A program made the translations under genes and the position numbers. Under the pieces are notes generated by a model. It made no database searches and was not told the DNA's origin. It worked only from the letters and a program-made list of their open reading frames with translations. Shown piece after piece: positions 25,784 through 34,602 of a DNA stretch of 37,815 bases (the stretch's first letter is position 1; each line of letters opens with the position of its first letter). This DNA is from an uncultured Gammaproteobacteria bacterium (GTDB taxonomy: Bacteria; Pseudomonadota; Gammaproteobacteria; GCA-001735895), in NCBI GenBank assembly GCA_947260025.1, contig CAMYON010000038.1, positions 1-37,815 on the forward strand. The letters are read 5' to 3'.

Positions 25784-26548
25784 CTAGTACTTGAATGCGC
25801 GGTGCAGCGCCACGATGCCGCCGCTCAGGTTGTGTATCTCGACTTCGTCGAAACCACCCTGCTCGAGGATGATCTGCCTGAGGCTGTCCTGGTCGGGATG
25901 TTTGCGAATCGATTCCGCCAGGTACTGGTAGCTGGCCCGATCGTTGGCGATGGCCTGGCCCATGCGCGGTAACAGGCTGAAGGAATAAAAATCGTAAAGC
26001 CGTTCCAGCGGTTCGTAGATCGGCCTGGAGAACTCGAGCACGCACAATCTCCCGCCAGGCTTCAACACGCGCTGCATCGACGCCAGCGCGGTGCCCTTGT
26101 CGGTAACGTTGCGCAAGCCGAAGGCCATCGTGATGCAGTCGAAATGATTGTCGGCGAAGGGTAATATCTCGGCGTTACACTGCACGGTTTCGATCCTGCC
26201 GACTAGCCCGCTGTCGATGACGCGATCGCGCCCGCATTGCAGCATGTCGGCGTTGATATCGGCGAGAATAACTTGCCCGCTTGATCCCACGATGTCTGCC
26301 TGCTTGAGCGCCAGGTCACCGGTGCCGCCGGCCAGGTCGAGCACCCGGTGCCCGGGTCGCAGACCGCACATTTCGAGCGTGAAGCGCTTCCACAGACGGT
26401 GAATACCAAACGACATGACGTCGTTCATCAAGTCGTATTTTTGTGCCACCGAAGTGAAGACTTCCCCTACGCGGCGCTGCTTTTCGGAAGTCGGGATCTC
26501 TTCGTAGCCGAAGTCTGTAGAGCTGTCTTGTTGCATGATTCGAACCAT
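25784..26548 (-). CDS. ubiE: Ubiquinone/menaquinone biosynthesis C-methyltransferase
   Basis: UbiE, 254 residues, is a SAM-dependent methyltransferase acting on the demethoxyquinol and/or demethylmenaquinol ring. Visible are [19 protein letters not shown], the SAM-binding [48 protein letters not shown] and Y-F-x-x-L-x-P-type features in [13 protein letters not shown] at 26548 is used here; another ATG four codons in (26536) gives a family-like N-terminus too, and neither has a clear ribosome-binding site. It heads ubiE-ubiJ-ubiB and lies about 200 bases downstream of the DUF971 gene. Confidence 0.96.
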   Translation of the reverse strand: MVRIMQQDSSTDFGYEEIPTSEKQRRVGEVFTSVAQKYDLMNDVMSFGIHRLWKRFTLEMCGLRPGHRVLDLAGGTGDLALKQADIVGSSGQVILADINADMLQCGRDRVIDSGLVGRIETVQCNAEILPFADNHFDCITMAFGLRNVTDKGTALASMQRVLKPGGRLCVLEFSRPIYEPLERLYDFYSFSLLPRMGQAIANDRASYQYLAESIRKHPDQDSLRQIILEQGGFDEVEIHNLSGGIVALHRAFKY

Positions 26549-26713
26549 AACAGATGAGGGCAGTGCAGCAAACCTCGATGTTTGTGCCTTCGATGCTCGT
26601 TGTTTCAGGTCCGTGGGAGAAGATCAAACCATAAACGTCGGCAACGATTTCGTTGCGACTCTATGGCGACGAGATCCATGCGCTAATCCCGGCTTGAACG
26701 CGGTCTCTGCCAC

Positions 26714-26738
26714 GCGATGCGCATTAGTAGCGCGTCGC
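26714..26738. other. Inverted repeat downstream of the DUF971 gene
   Basis: GCGATGCGC (26714-26722), loop ATTAGTA, GCGCGTCGC (26730-26738): a 9-bp stem with one G-T wobble, 10 bases after the DUF971 stop on the minus strand. No T-run follows, so it is not a typical intrinsic terminator; it could be a 3'-end stabilising or REP-like element. Confidence 0.35.
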
Positions 26739-26747
26739 TACGGGCGC

Positions 26748-27104
26748 TCAGGATTCGGATTTACGCTTATGCCCGGCTTCCGCGAGTCGTTCGAGATAAT
26801 GTTCCCAGCGCTCGTCGTAGGTGGCCCCGAGTTCGTAAAGATAATCCCAGCTGTAAATGCCGGTATCGTGATTGTCGTCGAACACGAGCTTGATCGCGTA
26901 ATGACCCATCGGTTCGATCGCATCGATGTTGACGTCCTCCTTGCCGATCTGCAACACATCCTGCCCCGGCCCATGGCCCTGGACCTCGGCCGAAGGCGAA
27001 TAAACCCGCAAGTATTCGACCGGTAGTTTGAAATTGGAGCCGTCTTCGAAGCTAAGTTCGAGCACGCGCGACACCTGGTGCAGATTGATTTCGGTTGGCT
27101 TCAT
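26748..27104 (-). CDS. DUF971 protein (gamma-butyrobetaine hydroxylase-like N-terminal domain)
   Basis: A stand-alone DUF971 domain of 118 residues: INLHQVSRVLELSFEDGSNF, LPVEYLRVYSPSAEVQG, IEPMGHYAIKLVFDDNHDTGIYSWDYL. The same fold forms the N-terminal domain of gamma-butyrobetaine hydroxylase, but the CxCxxC zinc motif is absent. Its function is not established; related domains are often linked to iron-sulfur proteins. It overlaps the hslU stop by one base (TAATG), so it is made with HslVU, a conserved pairing in gammaproteobacteria. Confidence 0.9.
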   Translation of the reverse strand: MKPTEINLHQVSRVLELSFEDGSNFKLPVEYLRVYSPSAEVQGHGPGQDVLQIGKEDVNIDAIEPMGHYAIKLVFDDNHDTGIYSWDYLYELGATYDERWEHYLERLAEAGHKRKSES

Positions 27105-28447
27105 TAGAGGATGTACTGTGAAAGGTCCTCGTCGAGCGACAGCTCACCGAGGTGTTCGTTAACGTAATCTGCGTCGATGGTGATGGTTTGCGCCACCATG
27201 TCCGACGCTTCGAAACTGATGGATTCCAGCAACCGCTCCATCACGGTATGCAGGCGACGGGCACCGATATTCTCCTGTTTTTCGTTGACCTGCCAGGCAA
27301 CCTCGGCGATGCGCGCCAGGGCGTCGTCGGTAAACGACAGGGTCAGGCCCTCGGTCTCCATCAGCGCGGTGTACTGCTCGGTCAGGCAAGCGTTTGGTTC
27401 GCGCAGGATGCGCACGAAATCGCCGACGGTCAGTGCCGACAGTTCGACGCGGATCGGCAGTCGCCCCTGCAACTCGGGTATCAGGTCGCTGGGCTTGGAC
27501 AGGTGGAATGCACCCGAGGCGATGAACAGTATGTGATCGGTCTTGATCATACCGGCCTTGGTGGAAACGGTGCAGCCCTCGACCAGCGGCAGCAGGTCGC
27601 GCTGCACGCCTTCGCGCGAGACGTCGGCGCCGCTGGTTTCCTGGCGCTTGGCGACCTTGTCGATTTCGTCGATAAACACGATCCCGTTTTGCTCGGCATT
27701 TTCGAGCGCGCTAAGTTTGAGTTCATCTTCGTTGATCAGTTTTGCCGCCTCTTCGTCGGTGAGCATCTTCAACGCATCCTCGACGCGCAGTTTGCGCGTT
27801 CTGGACTTGGGGTTCCCGAGATTCTGAAACATTCCCTGCAGCTGGTTGGTCATGTCTTCCATGCCCGGCGGTGCCATGATTTCGACACCGACGTTCGGCA
27901 GTTGCAGGTCGACTTCGATCTCCTTGTCGTTGAGCTTGCCCTCGCGCAGCATCTTGCGAAACTTTTGCCGCGTATTGTCGCCCGGGCTCGACGCTTCCTC
28001 GGAAAAATCACTCGGTCGCGGCAGCAGGGCATCGAGCACTTTTTCCTCGGCCGCATCCTCGGCGCGGTGACGCACGCGCCCGACTTCCGCCTCGCGCATT
28101 TGCTTTACCGAGACGTCGACCAGGTCGCGAATGATCGATTCGACGTCGCGTCCGACATAACCAACCTCGGTGAACTTGGTCGCCTCGACCTTGATAAAAG
28201 GCGCGTTCGCCAGCCGCGCCAGTCGGCGCGCGATTTCGGTCTTGCCGACCCCGGTGGGGCCCATCATCAGGATGTTCTTGGGCGTAATTTCGTTGCGCAG
28301 TTCCTCGTCGACTTGCTGTCGGCGCCAGCGGTTGCGCAGCGCGATGGCGACCGCTCGCTTGGCGTTGTCCTGGCCGATAATATGCTTATCGAGTTCCTGT
28401 GATATCTCGCGCGGCGTCATCGGCGATGTAATGTTGTTACTGTCCAT
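27104..28447 (-). CDS. hslU: ATP-dependent protease ATPase subunit HslU
   Basis: HslU (ClpY), 447 residues, is the AAA+ unfoldase that feeds substrates into the HslV chamber. Walker A is GPTGVGKT (63-70) and Walker B is [10 protein letters not shown]; the pore-loop block GYVGRDVES, the intermediate I-domain (about 110-240) and the C-terminal LSQYIL tail that docks into HslV are present. Length is close to E. coli (443). It follows hslV by 5 bases and is coupled to the DUF971 gene. Confidence 0.97.
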   Translation of the reverse strand: MDSNNITSPMTPREISQELDKHIIGQDNAKRAVAIALRNRWRRQQVDEELRNEITPKNILMMGPTGVGKTEIARRLARLANAPFIKVEATKFTEVGYVGRDVESIIRDLVDVSVKQMREAEVGRVRHRAEDAAEEKVLDALLPRPSDFSEEASSPGDNTRQKFRKMLREGKLNDKEIEVDLQLPNVGVEIMAPPGMEDMTNQLQGMFQNLGNPKSRTRKLRVEDALKMLTDEEAAKLINEDELKLSALENAEQNGIVFIDEIDKVAKRQETSGADVSREGVQRDLLPLVEGCTVSTKAGMIKTDHILFIASGAFHLSKPSDLIPELQGRLPIRVELSALTVGDFVRILREPNACLTEQYTALMETEGLTLSFTDDALARIAEVAWQVNEKQENIGARRLHTVMERLLESISFEASDMVAQTITIDADYVNEHLGELSLDEDLSQYIL

Positions 28448-28452
28448 ACGGG

Positions 28453-28995
28453 TTACTGGTAGTCGATTTGTTCGAAGCTATGGTTGAGGTTGGTATAAAC
28501 GCAGATTTCGCCAGCAATTTGCAAACCCTTCTCGACGATTTCGCGCGCGCTCATTTCGGTGGTATCCAGCATTGCGCGCGCCGCGGCCTGGGCGTAGGCA
28601 CCGCCCGAGCCGATGGCCATCAGGCTGTCTTCCGGCTCGATCACGTCGCCATTGCCACTGATAATCAGCGACGCTTCTTCATTGGCGACGCATAACAGAG
28701 CCTCGAGGCGTCGCAGGGCGCGATCCGAACGCCATTCCTTGGCCAACTCCACTGCGGCGCGAATCATCTGTCCGCTGTGCTTCTCGAGCTTGCCTTCGAA
28801 TAGTTCGAACAGCAGGAAAGCGTCTGCGGTACCGCCGGCGAATCCCGCGACGACCTTGTCCTTGTAGAGTCGTCTTACCTTGCGCGCATTACCCTTCATG
28901 ATGGTGTTACCCAGGCTTACCTGGCCATCGCCGCCGATGACGACGCTGTTATTGCGCCGCACCGACAGTATCGTGGTGCCTTCAAATTGTTCCAA
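28453..28995 (-). CDS. hslV: ATP-dependent protease subunit HslV
   Basis: HslV (ClpQ), 180 residues, is the proteasome-like threonine peptidase. The start is TTG at 28993-28995, giving MEQFEG before TTILSVRR, so the nucleophile is predicted to be Thr7 after removal of a six-residue propeptide; a similar MEQ-x-x-G leader is common in betaproteobacterial HslV. No ATG is available nearer the Thr, and GGGGCGGA upstream serves as ribosome-binding site. [10 protein letters not shown] and [16 protein letters not shown] are family blocks. It leads the hslVU-DUF971 unit after a 156-base gap that holds a candidate promoter. Confidence 0.96.
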   Translation of the reverse strand: MEQFEGTTILSVRRNNSVVIGGDGQVSLGNTIMKGNARKVRRLYKDKVVAGFAGGTADAFLLFELFEGKLEKHSGQMIRAAVELAKEWRSDRALRRLEALLCVANEEASLIISGNGDVIEPEDSLMAIGSGGAYAQAAARAMLDTTEMSAREIVEKGLQIAGEICVYTNLNHSFEQIDYQ

Positions 28996-29029
28996 AATTC
29001 CGCCCCGGAAACCTCGCTTGCGAGATTGT

Positions 29030-29059
29030 CATATATAGGCGGCGCAAAGGGAATACAAG
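29030..29059 (-). promoter_or_regulatory. hslV: Candidate hslVU promoter, possibly heat-shock responsive
   Basis: On the minus strand CTTGTAT (29059-29053) is followed, 13 bases on, by CCTATATATG (29039-29030). Read as sigma-70: TTGTAT, 17 bases, TATATG. Read as sigma-32: the -35 resembles CTTGAAA, but the -10 matches CCCCATNT poorly. hslVU is a known heat-shock operon in E. coli. Confidence 0.35.
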
Positions 29060-29151
29060 AGTTGAACGCTTTCACGGCAATAGCATGGCTGCCAGTGAAA
29101 ACCGGAGCCCGGCCTCGGGCCTGGACCTGCTCGAAGGGAGATGGGATCAAT

Positions 29152-30048
29152 TCAGGATTTACGTTTCGCGCGCGGGTGCGCTGCATCGTAGACCTGGGCC
29201 AGGTGCTGGAAATCGAGATGGGTGTAAACCTGGGTGGTCGCGATATTGACGTGGCCGAGCAATTCCTGCACCGCGCGCAGATCCGAACTCGACTCGAGCA
29301 TGTGGGTGGCGAACGAGTGACGCAGCACGTGCGGTGACAGGTGCTGATCGAGCGCCGCGCGCTGGATCAGCGATTTGAGCCGGCTTTGCACGTTACGCGG
29401 TGAAATGCGGTCGCCCCGCTTACTCAGGAACAGGGCCTTTTGATGCATATCCTGGCAATAGTCCTGCCGCAATCGCAGCCAGCGTTGCACGGCATCCACC
29501 GCCTTGCTGCCGATCGGCAAATGCCGGGTTTTGTTACCTTTGCCGGTAACGATTAAATGTTTCTGCCCCAGGTCGATATCGTCGAGGTCGATGTTCACCA
29601 GCTCGGCAAGACGCAGCCCCGACGAATAAATCAGCTCGAAAATGGCAACGTCGCGCACCAGCAACCCGTCGCTGTCGTCGTCGACCCGCAGCAGTCGATC
29701 GATGGACTCGGCGTCGCAGGTTTTGGGCAGGGCTTTGCCCGACCTGGGTGCACGCACTTCCAGCGCCGGGTTTTGAGCGACCACGCCGTTTTTGATCAGG
29801 AACTGGTAGAGGCTGCGAATGGAAGACAATTCGCGCGCAATAGTGCGGCTTTTGCGTCCCTGGCGGTGGCGTTGCGCCGCGAATTCGCTGACCAGGTTAT
29901 AGTCAACCTGTTCCCAGGCGCCGACATCCCTTAGCGCCAGGTATTTTTGAAACAGCTCGAGATCGCGGCGGTAGTTACTGCAGGTGTGGGGTGAATAATA
30001 CTTTTCGCTGCGTAGCATCTGGATGAACTGTTCCAGATATTCAGTCAC
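29152..30048 (-). CDS. xerC: Tyrosine recombinase XerC
   Basis: XerC, 298 residues, acts with XerD at dif to resolve chromosome dimers. The N-terminal SAM-like core-binding domain covers about 1-95. The catalytic domain has the full set R146 (SSGLRLAEL), K170 (VTGKGNK), H240 and R243 (SPHVLRHSFATH), H266 (LLGHVNIATTQ) and nucleophile Y275 (VYTHLD). Context (dapF, DUF484, xerC) identifies it as the housekeeping XerC and not a phage or integron integrase. Confidence 0.96.
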   Translation of the reverse strand: MTEYLEQFIQMLRSEKYYSPHTCSNYRRDLELFQKYLALRDVGAWEQVDYNLVSEFAAQRHRQGRKSRTIARELSSIRSLYQFLIKNGVVAQNPALEVRAPRSGKALPKTCDAESIDRLLRVDDDSDGLLVRDVAIFELIYSSGLRLAELVNIDLDDIDLGQKHLIVTGKGNKTRHLPIGSKAVDAVQRWLRLRQDYCQDMHQKALFLSKRGDRISPRNVQSRLKSLIQRAALDQHLSPHVLRHSFATHMLESSSDLRAVQELLGHVNIATTQVYTHLDFQHLAQVYDAAHPRAKRKS

Positions 30049-30053
30049 CGCGG

Positions 30054-30758
30054 TTACGCCACCTGCAGCAGGTTTTTCAATCGATTGCTGACCAGTTCAC
30101 CCAGCTGTTGCAGAAAGATCGTGCCCATCGACAGGCCAAAGCGGTCAGCACTGGTGCTGCCCAGGCATAGCAGCCCCAGGTCTTTTGTATGGTAAAGCGG
30201 AATCATTGCGCTGGAGCCGATGTGCAGATCCGGGCCGAACAGCTCACGGTATATTTTTTCGTCCTGGCGGCCGCAGACCGGTTTACGCGCCTCGATCCAG
30301 GGTTTGGCGCTATCGACAATGCCGCTGTCGGCATCGAGGTAGAGCCCTTCGAGGATATTGCTGTCGACGCTGATCCCCGGCAGGAAGCGGAAACAGACAA
30401 AATCGGTATAGAAAAAAGTCTGCACCTGGTCCTGCACCATGGCGAGCACGTCGTGCAGCTGGTCGGTACTCATCAATTCCAGTGCCAACCGGTGAAAGCG
30501 CTGATTCAGTTCCTCGTTTTCACGCGCAATGCCGACCAGTTCATCGATTTTGGATTTGAGCGACAGGTTTTCCTCGCGCAGTAGCTTGAGCTGACGCTCT
30601 ACCAGCGAGGTCGCGGCGCCGGTCTGGTGAGGAATGGCCAGCGCCGAAAAAATGTCTGGGTATTTCATTAGCACTTCGGGATTATCCTGCAGGTACTGGA
30701 TAATTCTCGTTTCGTCGATTTGCTCGGATTGCTGCGCTTCCGCGGATACTTCACTCAT
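30054..30758 (-). CDS. DUF484 family protein
   Basis: This 234-residue protein has an N-terminal helical part (IIQYLQDNPEVLMKYPDIFSAL) and a GAF-like C-terminal domain (about 85-230) ending SADRFGLSMGTIFLQQLGEL, with a short coiled coil between (LVERQLKLLREENLSLKSKIDELV). The family sits between dapF and xerC in many gammaproteobacteria but has no proven function. It overlaps dapF by 8 bases and ends 5 bases before xerC. Confidence 0.93.
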   Translation of the reverse strand: MSEVSAEAQQSEQIDETRIIQYLQDNPEVLMKYPDIFSALAIPHQTGAATSLVERQLKLLREENLSLKSKIDELVGIARENEELNQRFHRLALELMSTDQLHDVLAMVQDQVQTFFYTDFVCFRFLPGISVDSNILEGLYLDADSGIVDSAKPWIEARKPVCGRQDEKIYRELFGPDLHIGSSAMIPLYHTKDLGLLCLGSTSADRFGLSMGTIFLQQLGELVSNRLKNLLQVA

Positions 30759-31584
30759 ATTCGATTTCGCCCTGATAAACCATTGCAGTTTCGCCTGTCA
30801 TCATAACGGGGTTTGCGTCGCCTTGCCATTCCAGATTGAGGTCGCCGCCCCGCAGCGTCGCCGTCGCTGCCGGCGCCAGCAAGTCGAGCTCTACCCCGGC
30901 CACCATGGCCGCGCAGGCACCGCTGCCGCAGGCGCGGGTTTCGCCGACACCGCGCTCGAAAACGCGCAGCTTGAAGTTTTCGCGGTCGATTATCTGCATG
31001 AAGCCGACGTTGGCGCGCTCGGGAAACATCAGGTGCGACTCGAAATAAGGTCCCATGCTTTCGACCGGGGCCGTTTCGACATCGTCGACCTGGATCACCA
31101 TGTGCGGGTTACCGATCGACATCGCGCTGAAGCTGACTTCCTGGCCCTGGTAGTCGCTGCGGTAAAGGGTTTCCCGGGTTTCGGCACGCAGCGGAATCTC
31201 GGCCGGCTCGAACCGAGGCACGCCCATATCGACGCGATAGCGGGTGGCATCGATGGCCTCGAGTTTCAACAGGCCGGTGTTGGTCTCGACCGGGATGATG
31301 TCGAGGTCGGTCAGTCCCTGCTCGCGCACGAAACGAGCGAAACAGCGCGCACCGTTGCCGCACTGAGCGACCTCGCCGCCGTCGGCGTTATAAATCCGGT
31401 ACTTGAAAGCCGCCGCCTCGCTATCCGGCTTTTCGACGATCAGCATTTGATCGAAACCGATGCCGTCGAAGCGATCGGCCCAACGCCGTACCAGTTCCGG
31501 ATAGGGTTCGAAGCGCTGGTGAATAGCGTCGATCACGGCGAAATCGTTGCCGAGACCGTGCATCTTGGAAAATTTAAGTTTCAT
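30751..31584 (-). CDS. dapF: Diaminopimelate epimerase
   Basis: DapF, 277 residues, interconverts LL- and meso-diaminopimelate by a two-cysteine, cofactor-free mechanism, supplying peptidoglycan and lysine synthesis. The two active cysteines are C75 (AQCGNGARC) and the one in ETRACGSGACA near residue 219. FSKMHGLGNDFAVID is the standard N-terminus. It overlaps lysA by four bases (ATGA) and DUF484 by eight. Confidence 0.97.
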   Translation of the reverse strand: MKLKFSKMHGLGNDFAVIDAIHQRFEPYPELVRRWADRFDGIGFDQMLIVEKPDSEAAAFKYRIYNADGGEVAQCGNGARCFARFVREQGLTDLDIIPVETNTGLLKLEAIDATRYRVDMGVPRFEPAEIPLRAETRETLYRSDYQGQEVSFSAMSIGNPHMVIQVDDVETAPVESMGPYFESHLMFPERANVGFMQIIDRENFKLRVFERGVGETRACGSGACAAMVAGVELDLLAPAATATLRGGDLNLEWQGDANPVMMTGETAMVYQGEIEYE

Positions 31585-32828
31585 GGCAGCAGGGATTCGC
31601 CGCGAATCAGGTCGTCGAATTCCTCGCGCTGGCGTACGCAGTAGTGCCGATCGCCATCGACCATGACCTCGGCCGCTCGCACGCGGGTGTTGTAGTTTGA
31701 TGCCATGCCGAAGCCGTATGCGCCGGAGGAGCGAATCGCGAGCAGGTCATTCTGGCGCAGGCCGAGGTGTCGGTCCTTGCCGAGGAAGTCGCTGGATTCG
31801 CAAATCGCGCCGACCACGTCGTACAGCTTTTCGGGCGCATCGCTGGCCTGCTCGACGCGAATGATCTCCTGCCAGGCGCCGTAAAGCGAGGGTCGGATCA
31901 GGTCGTTCATCGCGGCATCGATGACGGCGAAGTTCTTGTCGGCTCCGTGCTTGAGGTAATTGACCCGGCTCACCAGAATGCCGGCGTTGCCGGCGATTGC
32001 ACGCCCGGGCTCGATTACGATGGTACCGTCGAAACTCTCCAGTCGCTCATGCAGCGCGCTGGCCCAGTCGGCGGGCAAGGGCGGCTCTTCGTCGCGATAG
32101 CGGATACCGAGGCCGCCGCCGAGGTCGAGATGCTTAATCAGGATGCCCTGCACGCGCAGCTTCTCGATCAGCGCCAGCAGGCGATCGAGCGCATCGATAT
32201 AGGGCGACAGTTCGGTTAGCTGCGAGCCGATGTGGCAATCCATGCCGATGATCTCGATATGCTCTAGCTCGGCTGCCTTCAGGTAAACCGACTCGGCATC
32301 GGCAAAGGCGACGCCGAACTTATTTTCCTTGAGCCCGGTGGAAATATAGGGGTGGGTTTTGGCATCGACGTCCGGGTTGACGCGAAACGAGATGCGCGCG
32401 GTTTTGCCCATGCGCCCGGCGATTTCGTTGATGCGATCGAGCTCCTGCTCGGACTCGACGTTGAAACACAGAATGTCGACCTCGAGCGCCGCCTCGATCT
32501 CGTCGGCCTGCTTGCCGACGCCGGAAAACACGATGCGCGAGGGCTCGCCGCCAGCCTTCAGCACGCGCTGCATTTCACCGCCGGAGACGATGTCGAAGCC
32601 CGAGCCGAGGCGCGCCAGCAGGTTCAGCACCGCCAGGTTGGAATTAGCCTTGACCGCGTAGCACACCAGGTGATCGTGTCCGTCGAGCGCGCTGTCGAAG
32701 GCATGCCAGTGGCGTTCCAGCGTGGCACGCGAATAGACGAACAGGGGCGTGCCGTAGGTTGCGGCCAGCTCGGCGATGGCGACGTCTTCGCAAAACAGCT
32801 CGCCCTGTTTGTATTCGAAATGATCCAA
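31581..32828 (-). CDS. lysA: Diaminopimelate decarboxylase
   Basis: LysA, 415 residues, is the PLP enzyme that decarboxylates meso-DAP to L-lysine. PLP lysine is K60 (CYAVKANSN); other blocks are GMDCHIGSQL, LDLGGGLGI, EPGRAIAGNAG and the Cys-containing CESSDFLGKDR at the dimer active site. The start is TTG (32826-32828), giving MDHFEYKQGELF as in Pseudomonas LysA; it lies 1 base after the lptM stop with no strong ribosome-binding site, implying coupling to lptM translation. Confidence 0.97.
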   Translation of the reverse strand: MDHFEYKQGELFCEDVAIAELAATYGTPLFVYSRATLERHWHAFDSALDGHDHLVCYAVKANSNLAVLNLLARLGSGFDIVSGGEMQRVLKAGGEPSRIVFSGVGKQADEIEAALEVDILCFNVESEQELDRINEIAGRMGKTARISFRVNPDVDAKTHPYISTGLKENKFGVAFADAESVYLKAAELEHIEIIGMDCHIGSQLTELSPYIDALDRLLALIEKLRVQGILIKHLDLGGGLGIRYRDEEPPLPADWASALHERLESFDGTIVIEPGRAIAGNAGILVSRVNYLKHGADKNFAVIDAAMNDLIRPSLYGAWQEIIRVEQASDAPEKLYDVVGAICESSDFLGKDRHLGLRQNDLLAIRSSGAYGFGMASNYNTRVRAAEVMVDGDRHYCVRQREEFDDLIRGESLLP

Positions 32829-32829
32829 G

Positions 32830-32964
32830 TTAGCTGCCCACGCTTTTCGTTTTCTTTTCTTCTTCTTCCTCGGGTGGCACTAGCGGACCCTTGTTGCCGC
32901 AACCGGACAAAGCCAGCAGCAGACAGCAACAGATTAACCAGATTGGTGCGCGTACCCGAATCAT
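32830..32964 (-). CDS. lptM: LptM (YifL)-like small lipoprotein
   Basis: A 44-residue lipoprotein: ATG at 32962-32964, signal helix MIRVRAPIWLICCCLLLAL, lipobox LSGC, then GNKGPLVPPEEEEEKKTK. This Cys-G-x-K-G-P-L-x-x-P pattern and the place before lysA are typical of LptM/YifL/LppL, which in E. coli stabilises the LptD-LptE lipopolysaccharide translocon. It overlaps the LysE-family gene by 4 bases. Confidence 0.88.
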   Translation of the reverse strand: MIRVRAPIWLICCCLLLALSGCGNKGPLVPPEEEEEKKTKSVGS

Positions 32965-33599
32965 GTCGCCGAGATTACACGTTTTGCGCCGAGCGCCCAA
33001 ATCCCGGCGCCACATAGCAGGCCGCCACCGATATAGCTATAGGCTTTTTGCGCCCGCGGCGAAGCCAGGAAACGGCGTATCGAGGCCGCGAACAGGGCGT
33101 AGCTGGTGGCGCCAATAGTGGCCAGCACGACGAAAGTGACGCCTAGAATCCATAGCTGCGGCACCGGGGGGTGCGCAGCGCTGATGAATTGCGGCAACAG
33201 CGCGATAAAAAACACGATGCTCTTGGGATTCAGCGCGGTGACGATAAACGCGTTGCCGAACAGCTTGCCTGGCGAAGCTTCGCGAGCATCGTCGGTTTGC
33301 ATCGGCATCGGCCGCTTGGCGCCGCGTATCAACAGGATGCCAAGGTAGATCAGGTACATCCCGCCCATCCACTTGATGATGGTAAACCAGGCCGCGGATG
33401 TAGCCAGCAGGGTGCCGAGGCCGATCAACGACAGCGTTATCGCGACCGAATCACCCAGCGCAACCCCGGCCACCAGCGGCAGTGTAGCCTGGCGGCCATG
33501 CGCGATCGAATAGCTCAAAACCAGCAGGATGGTCGGGCCGGGAATCGCCAGCACCACCGCGCTGGTCGCGATGTAGGCAAGCCAGAGTTCGAGCGGCAA
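32961..33599 (-). CDS. LysE/RhtB-family amino-acid exporter
   Basis: This 212-residue inner-membrane protein has about six helices. The N-terminus WLAYIATSAVVLAIPGPTIL carries the P-G-P of the family, followed by GVALGDSVAITLSLIGLG and LFGNAFIVTALNPKSIVFFIALLPQF, the typical N-P-K segment. The family exports lysine, homoserine, threonine and related amino acids. Its last bases overlap lptM (ATGA) directly upstream of lysA-dapF, so a role with lysine or related amino acids is possible but not shown. It lies 6 bases after the DUF402 gene. Confidence 0.9.
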   Translation of the reverse strand: MPLELWLAYIATSAVVLAIPGPTILLVLSYSIAHGRQATLPLVAGVALGDSVAITLSLIGLGTLLATSAAWFTIIKWMGGMYLIYLGILLIRGAKRPMPMQTDDAREASPGKLFGNAFIVTALNPKSIVFFIALLPQFISAAHPPVPQLWILGVTFVVLATIGATSYALFAASIRRFLASPRAQKAYSYIGGGLLCGAGIWALGAKRVISAT

Positions 33600-33605
33600 G
33601 GTTAG

Positions 33606-34091
33606 TTACTCGCGGTTGATTAACGAACGCGTGAGCTTGTCATACTCGATCAGGCGAGACAATGGTTCGCGGCACAATTCATCGCGGGTTTCGCGAATGT
33701 AGCGCAGCAATCCGGCCTCGATATCAGAGGGTAACTCGTGCTCGTCCAGCACCCGGCAGCGGCCGTCCGGTGTAATCAGCACGTCGACGGTCAGGTCGCG
33801 CCACTCGATGCTCTGTTGCGAGATTCGGGTGCCGTCGGCAATATTAAAATAAAGCGCCACGGTATCCTGTAGCGGATCGATCCAGTGATAGACATTGTAG
33901 GGCCGGTCTTCCCAGAAGTAGCCGAGGCTGACGGTATCCTTGCTTAACAGGACGTCTTCTAGCTGCACATCCCGCGGCATGCGGTAAATGACAACCGCCT
34001 CGGCAGGACCGCGAGTCAGCAGCTCGCAGTCGAACTCCTTGCGTATTCCGCCGAGGGTGGACTTGATCTCCTTTATCGATTTGCGGGCCAA
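33606..34091 (-). CDS. DUF402 domain protein
   Basis: This 161-residue protein has the DUF402 fold: DTVSLGYFWEDRPYNVYHWID, then VALYFNIADGTRI and WRDLTVDVLITPDGRCRVLDEHEL. Some family members are nucleoside di/triphosphate phosphatases acting with divalent metals; acidic residues in WRDLTVDV and LDEHEL fit a metal site. The likely start is TTG at 34089-34091, 1 base after the DUF3830 stop; a longer upstream frame runs antisense-like through the DUF3830 gene and has unfavourable composition. Cotranscribed with DUF3830 and LysE genes. Confidence 0.78.
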   Translation of the reverse strand: MARKSIKEIKSTLGGIRKEFDCELLTRGPAEAVVIYRMPRDVQLEDVLLSKDTVSLGYFWEDRPYNVYHWIDPLQDTVALYFNIADGTRISQQSIEWRDLTVDVLITPDGRCRVLDEHELPSDIEAGLLRYIRETRDELCREPLSRLIEYDKLTRSLINRE

Positions 34092-34092
34092 A

Positions 34093-34494
34093 TCAATCCT
34101 CGAAGCGGATGGGCTTGGCGCCTTCCCACAGCGTGGCGACGCCAATCTCGCGCAAGCGCTCCAGATCCGAGGTGATCGTGGCGAAATGGTTGCCGGCGAG
34201 CGTCCCGGCCTTGGAGGCAAAATGTACGCTGCCGTAAGCGATCAGGATCTCGGTCTCACTCCTGCCCCTGGGGTAGAGCAGGATTTGTCCCGGTGCCGGG
34301 TAGGCAGTAGCGTCTTCATAGCCGACCGCAAAGTCCATGTCACCCAACGGAATCCACATGCCTTCGCCGCTCCAGCGCACGTGCACAACCTGGCTGGCGA
34401 ACGGCATCGTCCGCTGAAACGCGGCGCAGGTCGCGGGCGATTTAGCGGTTTCGAGTTCTGCGTCGAACTCGTGCCCATCGATTGTTATCTTCAT
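34093..34494 (-). CDS. DUF3830 family protein
   Basis: A 133-residue protein starting at ATG 34492-34494 (MKITIDGHEFDAELETAKSP). SPATCAAFQRTMPFASQVVHVRWSGEGMWIPLG matches DUF3830, whose fold resembles cyclophilin-like barrels. No catalytic role is established. Upstream in-frame ATGs exist but add an unrelated tail. The stop is 1 base before the DUF402 TTG, so the two are likely translated together. Confidence 0.8.
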   Translation of the reverse strand: MKITIDGHEFDAELETAKSPATCAAFQRTMPFASQVVHVRWSGEGMWIPLGDMDFAVGYEDATAYPAPGQILLYPRGRSETEILIAYGSVHFASKAGTLAGNHFATITSDLERLREIGVATLWEGAKPIRFED

Positions 34495-34602
34495 GCTTGT
34501 TAGTCTCCGATCGTGCCGCAACGCGGATTGAGCCGTCCGTCTGTGGGGGTATCCCGGTCTGGTTGCCGTCTGAATATGCGGCAATTCGCATGATATCTGG
34601 AT

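Noticed and set aside
25770-26045. Upstream extension of ubiJ into ubiE
   Set aside because: UbiJ similarity begins at the GTG at 25769; the extension is an Arg-rich shadow of ubiE.
27152-28402. Long plus-strand open frame (416 codons) opposite hslU
   Set aside because: The minus strand encodes a complete, well-conserved HslU; the opposite frame has no family features and is a GC-rich shadow.
29107-29120. Short hairpin GCCCG-GCCT-CGGGC downstream of xerC
   Set aside because: The stem is only 5 bp and the T-run on the minus strand is short and displaced, so I do not call it a terminator.
30634-31644. Plus-strand open frame (336 codons) opposite DUF484/dapF
   Set aside because: dapF is certain on the minus strand; no start signal or recognisable domain in the opposite frame.
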